Translations under genes and position numbers: made by a program
The notes under the pieces: generated by a model
Told to the model about the DNA's origin: nothing
Databases searched by the model: none
What the model saw: the letters and a program-made list of their open reading frames with translations, nothing else
Origin: Bdellovibrio bacteriovorus
GTDB lineage: Bacteria > Bdellovibrionota > Bdellovibrionia > Bdellovibrionales > Bdellovibrionaceae
Direction: 5' to 3'
Length of the DNA stretch: 64,000 nucleotides
NCBI RefSeq assembly: GCF_001592735.1
Contig: NZ_LUKE01000006.1
Location: 62,001 to 126,000 of the forward strand
Shown here: in pieces, positions 61,275 to 64,000 of the stretch
Position numbering within the stretch: position 1 is the first letter of the stretch
Layout: the number at the start of each line of letters is the position of its first letter

Positions 61275-62698
61275 AGCGATTTGTACGATTCCCATGGCGA
61301 TTTTTCTGGAAGTTCTTCTTTTACCAGTTGGTGATTTTTAATCTTCTATTTATCGCCGTTATTTCGACGATCGACGTTCGTTATCGTGTTCGTCCGTGGG
61401 TTTATAACGAAGCTTTATTAAACTTCTTTGTTTTCAGTATCATGATGGCCGCGTTCACTTCGTACCGTTTTACGCGTCCGATTCAGCGTCTGACCTTAAA
61501 GGCTTTGCGTATTTCTTCAAAACGCATCTACGGAAGCTTGGTAGACCCTCAAGATGATGACCTTTTAGAAGACGAGCTGGGCGACGTGTCTGAATTGGAT
61601 GTGGCGCTCAATCACATCCACCGCAAAATGAAAAAGCGCAAGTCGCAGTATCTGCAGGCCCAAGAAGAATCCCAAGCCTTTATGAGTGCCGTGGCGGAAG
61701 GCCTTATCAGCGTCAGCATGGATGAAAAGATTCTTTATTTTAACTCGCAGTTTGCCGCTCAGTTTTTAACAAGTGATCAACTGCAAGTGCCGGTTTTACG
61801 TTTAAGTGAAGCCATTCGCTCTTCGGATGTTTTAGAAGGCTTTAGTCGCGCGATCAATGACGGCAAAGGAAATCGTTTCACCGTGCGGTTAGCGACTTTG
61901 GTGGACAATGCTCCAAGGTATTTTGCGGTGTCGGTAAATCCGATTCGTAATGCCAAAACCAAAGAGATTTATGGCGTCGTAGGTATTTTCCATGACATCA
62001 CGGATCTTAAAAAAGTGGAACAAGTGCGCATTGATTTTGTCGGCAATGCCTCTCATGAGTTACGCACGCCACTGACTTCGATCAAGGGTTACGTTGAAAC
62101 TTTGAAAGAAGATGTTAAGACCGGGCACATGGATCAAGCCGGGAAGTTCTTAGATATTGTTTCCCGCAACATTGATCGTTTGATGGATTTAGTGAATGAC
62201 CTACTGTCCTTGAGCACTTTGGAGTCTCACCCTGAGTTGCGTATGGAAATGATTCATCCGTTACAAATTTCTGAACATATTGTTTCTGAAATGGCTGTGT
62301 TGGCCGCAGAAAAAAATATCGCCATTCGGGTGATCGGGGAAGTGCCGCCGTTTATGGCTGATGCCGGTAAGGTGGAACAGGTTCTTCGTAATCTTGTTTC
62401 GAATGCGATCAAGTTTATTCCGGCAGGAAAAACTGTGCAAATTCGTTGGGAAAGCGATGGTCCCAAAGCTGTCTTGTTGAAGGTGATCGACAACGGCCAA
62501 GGGATTCCCGAAGAACACTTGGATCGTCTGTTTGAAAGATTTTACCGTATCGATAAAGGGCGCACTCGTGATGCGGGCGGTACGGGCCTGGGATTGGCTA
62601 TTGTGAAGCATATTATGCAAAGCCATGGCGGTTCGGTAGCGGTTAAAAGCAAGCTAGAACAAGGCAGCGAATTCATCTGTACCTTCCCAATAAAATAG
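61271..62698 (+). CDS. phoR: Sensor histidine kinase (PhoR-like)
   Basis: 475 residues; the ATG overlaps the phoB stop (ATGA). Two transmembrane helices (~13-33, ~47-63) with only a short loop between them, a HAMP-like/coiled region, a PAS domain (~135-245), HisKA with phosphoacceptor His262 in ASHELRTPL, and a C-terminal HATPase domain (N, G1 DNGQGI, G2 GTGLGLAI). The near absence of a periplasmic domain matches PhoR, which senses phosphate through PhoU/Pst and not by direct ligand binding. Confidence 0.93.
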   Translation: MKRFVRFPWRFFWKFFFYQLVIFNLLFIAVISTIDVRYRVRPWVYNEALLNFFVFSIMMAAFTSYRFTRPIQRLTLKALRISSKRIYGSLVDPQDDDLLEDELGDVSELDVALNHIHRKMKKRKSQYLQAQEESQAFMSAVAEGLISVSMDEKILYFNSQFAAQFLTSDQLQVPVLRLSEAIRSSDVLEGFSRAINDGKGNRFTVRLATLVDNAPRYFAVSVNPIRNAKTKEIYGVVGIFHDITDLKKVEQVRIDFVGNASHELRTPLTSIKGYVETLKEDVKTGHMDQAGKFLDIVSRNIDRLMDLVNDLLSLSTLESHPELRMEMIHPLQISEHIVSEMAVLAAEKNIAIRVIGEVPPFMADAGKVEQVLRNLVSNAIKFIPAGKTVQIRWESDGPKAVLLKVIDNGQGIPEEHLDRLFERFYRIDKGRTRDAGGTGLGLAIVKHIMQSHGGSVAVKSKLEQGSEFICTFPIK

Positions 62699-62702
62699 CG
62701 TA

Positions 62703-63611
62703 ATGATGGGGTGCATGATTTCGGAATCGCACCCTTTCTATCTTTATTTTCAAAAAATTTATGGTGAGCGTTGGCCTGCTTTGTTTACGGCTTTATCTAA
62801 GCCAGAACAACAGGTGGCGCGCGAAAATATTTTAAGTCCGGTACCCGCGGGGGCTTTGCGAAAATGGCAAAGTCTACCAGTGAAACCAGAGCTTTCTGGC
62901 TGTTATTGGTTGTCACCGGGTTCGGGTTTTTCCCCAGAGCGCAATGAAGACGAATTATTAGATGTCTATGTCATGGATCCGGCTTCGGTGATGGTGGCTC
63001 GCGCTTTAGATGTCCAACCTGGTGATCGGATTTTAGATATGTGTGCGGCGCCCGGTGGAAAAAGCTTGGTGATGATTGAAGCTTTGCGAGAGGACGGAGA
63101 GATCTTTTGCAATGATCTTTCGCCAGAGCGCCGCGAGCGTTTAAAAAAAGTCATTCAACAATATGTTCCGCGAAATATCCGTGATCGCGTGTGGGTGACC
63201 GGAAAAGATGGCGTGCAGTTTGGATTAAAAGAACCAGGTTCTTTTGATCGTGTTTTGCTCGATGCGCCTTGTTCGGGGGAGCGACATATTTTAGAAAACA
63301 CGACGGCTCAAGAAGAGTGGAGTCCCCGTCGCACGGAACACTTGGCATCGCGGCAGTATTCGTTGCTGGCTGGAGCGTTGCTGGCCACGAAAGTCGGCGG
63401 CAGAATTGTTTATTCGACGTGTTCCATCAGTCCGGCTGAAAATGATGATGTCATTCGCAAGCTTTTGAAAAAGAAAAAGTCTGCGGTGCGCTTGTTGGAA
63501 GCACCGTTAGGTGTAGGCGGTGAGCGCACGGAGTTTGGCGTTGCTTATATGCCAGACACTTGTGGATTTGGTCCGCTGTATTTTTCCGTGATTGAAAAAG
63601 TGGAAGAGTAG
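62703..63611 (+). CDS. NOL1/NOP2/Sun-family RNA m5C methyltransferase
   Basis: 302 residues; the Met at 62703 is followed by further possible starts at residues 2 and 5. SAM-dependent cytosine-C5 RNA methyltransferase. Motif I is DMCAAPGGKS, motif IV is DAPCSGERHI with Cys190, and motif VI is STCSISPAEND with the nucleophile Cys240. Both cysteines of the two-cysteine mechanism are present. It lacks an N-terminal NusB or PUA domain, and the ERHI text recalls the NSUN3/NSUN4 branch. Target, rRNA or tRNA, is not evident. Confidence 0.9.
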   Translation: MMGCMISESHPFYLYFQKIYGERWPALFTALSKPEQQVARENILSPVPAGALRKWQSLPVKPELSGCYWLSPGSGFSPERNEDELLDVYVMDPASVMVARALDVQPGDRILDMCAAPGGKSLVMIEALREDGEIFCNDLSPERRERLKKVIQQYVPRNIRDRVWVTGKDGVQFGLKEPGSFDRVLLDAPCSGERHILENTTAQEEWSPRRTEHLASRQYSLLAGALLATKVGGRIVYSTCSISPAENDDVIRKLLKKKKSAVRLLEAPLGVGGERTEFGVAYMPDTCGFGPLYFSVIEKVEE

Positions 63612-63683
63612 TGTCCGAAATTCGATAGTAGGGATAGTTCTGTAATTTCTGTATTCGTTCTAAGCTAAGAACCAACATTGCAA

Positions 63684-63712
63684 AAAGAAAAAGCGGCCTC
63701 AATGACCGCTTC
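63684..63712 (-). terminator. Minus-strand terminator-like hairpin
   Basis: AAGCGG and CCGCTT arms with a 9-nt loop (around 63693-63713) are followed on the minus strand by TTTCTTTTT. No minus-strand gene upstream of it is recognised in the window, so its role is unclear. Confidence 0.35.
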
Positions 63713-63722
63713 TTATGGATAA

Positions 63723-63748
63723 GAGTCCCTTCTGACAAAGGAGACTCC
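63723..63748 (+). promoter_or_regulatory. Hairpin covering a ribosome-binding site
   Basis: GAGTCCCTT (63723-63731) can pair with AAGGAGACTC (63739-63748) with one bulge. The second arm contains the AAAGGAG used by the 34-residue ORF at 63750. Confidence 0.4.
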
Positions 63749-63749
63749 T

Positions 63750-63854
63750 ATGGATAGTAATCACAACCACAGTTGTGTTACTCTTCGGCTTTCTTGGGAA
63801 TTTCTTAAGTTGGTTTTGTTAGTAATTTTATTATTGCTAACATCCTGCGGATAG
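63750..63854 (+). CDS. 34-residue hydrophobic peptide ending at a lipobox-like Cys
   Basis: ATG at 63750 is preceded by AAAGGAGACTCCT. The peptide begins with a polar His/Asn stretch (DSNHNHS), has a hydrophobic helix (WEFLKLVLLVILLLL) and ends TSCG directly before TAG. The LTSC text matches a lipobox, but only one residue follows the Cys, so it would be a minimal lipoprotein or simply a small membrane peptide. The ribosome-binding site supports translation; a short leader peptide for the gene beyond the window is another option. Confidence 0.45.
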   Translation: MDSNHNHSCVTLRLSWEFLKLVLLVILLLLTSCG

Positions 63855-63899
63855 AATCCTAAAAGACACCATGGGCTTAACAACTGAATTAATTTGATA

Positions 63900-63986
63900 A
63901 GTTTTGACGAGTGGGCGCGTCGGGCTGAAAACCCGGGATAAAACTCACGGAGGATAAAGCGGTTTTTGAGGCCACCTGTGGGTGGC
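63900..63986 (+). other. Possible structured leader at the window end
   Basis: Pairings visible: AGTTTT (63900-63905) with AAAACT (63940-63945) enclosing CGGG (63921-63924) with CCCG (63932-63935), then GCCACC (63971-63976) with GGTGGC (63981-63986). A GGAGG at 63949-63953 could serve a TTG at 63966 with an open frame to the edge. No known riboswitch family is recognised. Elsewhere in 63612-64000 only the hairpins and the 34-residue ORF listed here are seen. Confidence 0.3.
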
Positions 63987-64000
63987 TCATTGGTGACTAG

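Noticed and set aside
63451-63738. ~95-codon minus-strand frame at the end of the RNA methyltransferase gene
   Set aside because: It overlaps the 3' end of a secure gene and a hairpin, and shows no ribosome-binding site; though it could have explained the minus-strand terminator at 63684, its stop lies on the wrong side.
63900-64000. Known riboswitch, RNase P, tmRNA or SRP RNA
   Set aside because: Conserved core sequences of these RNAs were compared from memory and were not found.
1-64000. CRISPR array, insertion sequence, integrase, attachment site, rRNA or tRNA
   Set aside because: No repeat-spacer pattern, transposase or integrase motif, or rRNA/tRNA core sequence was seen in reading the window.

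Overview
The window looks like core chromosome of a Bdellovibrio-type predatory bacterium (Bdellovibrionota). The basis is overall gene content and style: a moderate-GC, densely packed Gram-negative genome, many short lipoproteins and secreted proteins without recognisable families, Lys/Ala-rich tails on otherwise ordinary enzymes, a secreted trypsin-like protease, and LpxD/TolC/porin genes that imply an outer membrane. This is inference from recognition, not from a database search. No insertion sequence, prophage, CRISPR array, rRNA or tRNA was seen.

Layout. 0-9 kb: ETF-ubiquinone oxidoreductase, a THUMP/RlmL-type RNA methyltransferase, a small CoA-binding protein, lpxD with a coupled small membrane protein, a histone-H1-like Lys/Ala protein, infA, tex, and a 31-residue highly basic protein that resembles the bS22/AURKAIP1 ribosomal family. 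9-15.5 kb: a probable lipoprotein, the TldD/TldE protease pair, a Gly/Leu-rich repeat lipoprotein, a hydrophilic small protein and a HAD phosphatase. 15.6-26.5 kb: topA, a HAD-like protein, a C-terminal processing protease, a response regulator, and a 2-oxoacid dehydrogenase E1 alpha/beta pair translationally coupled to a methyltransferase. 26.5-34.5 kb: lipoproteins, pyrE-cutA-CNNM/CBS protein, a dienelactone-hydrolase-like enzyme, a DUF883/YqjE-like membrane pair, a LysR regulator and a POT peptide transporter. 34.5-38 kb: an OPT-family transporter followed 12 bp later by an apparently intact flavin-dependent tryptophan-halogenase-type enzyme. 38-45.8 kb: fusA, a short RecQ helicase, aat, a secreted serine protease and a Uup-type ABC-F ATPase. 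45.8-52.6 kb: a lipoprotein/TolC/outer-membrane protein operon divergent from an RND pump. 52.6-55 kb: a YgiD-like extradiol dioxygenase divergent from a LysR regulator, and a PilZ protein.

The most coherent functional block is 55.1-62.7 kb: polyphosphate kinase (ppk1), a SixA-like phosphatase, a Ppx/GppA phosphatase, a predicted outer-membrane porin, then phoU-phoB-phoR with overlapping or touching reading frames. A Pho-box-like direct repeat (CTGTTAG twice, 11-bp period) lies before phoU. Together these look like a phosphate-sensing and polyphosphate-storage locus. The window ends with an RNA m5C methyltransferase, a 34-residue ORF ending just after a lipobox-like cysteine, and a possible structured leader of a gene beyond the edge.

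Several operons use TAATG or ATGA stop/start overlaps (tldD-tldE, E1alpha-E1beta-methyltransferase, DUF883-YqjE, phoB-phoR), which suggests translational coupling is common here.
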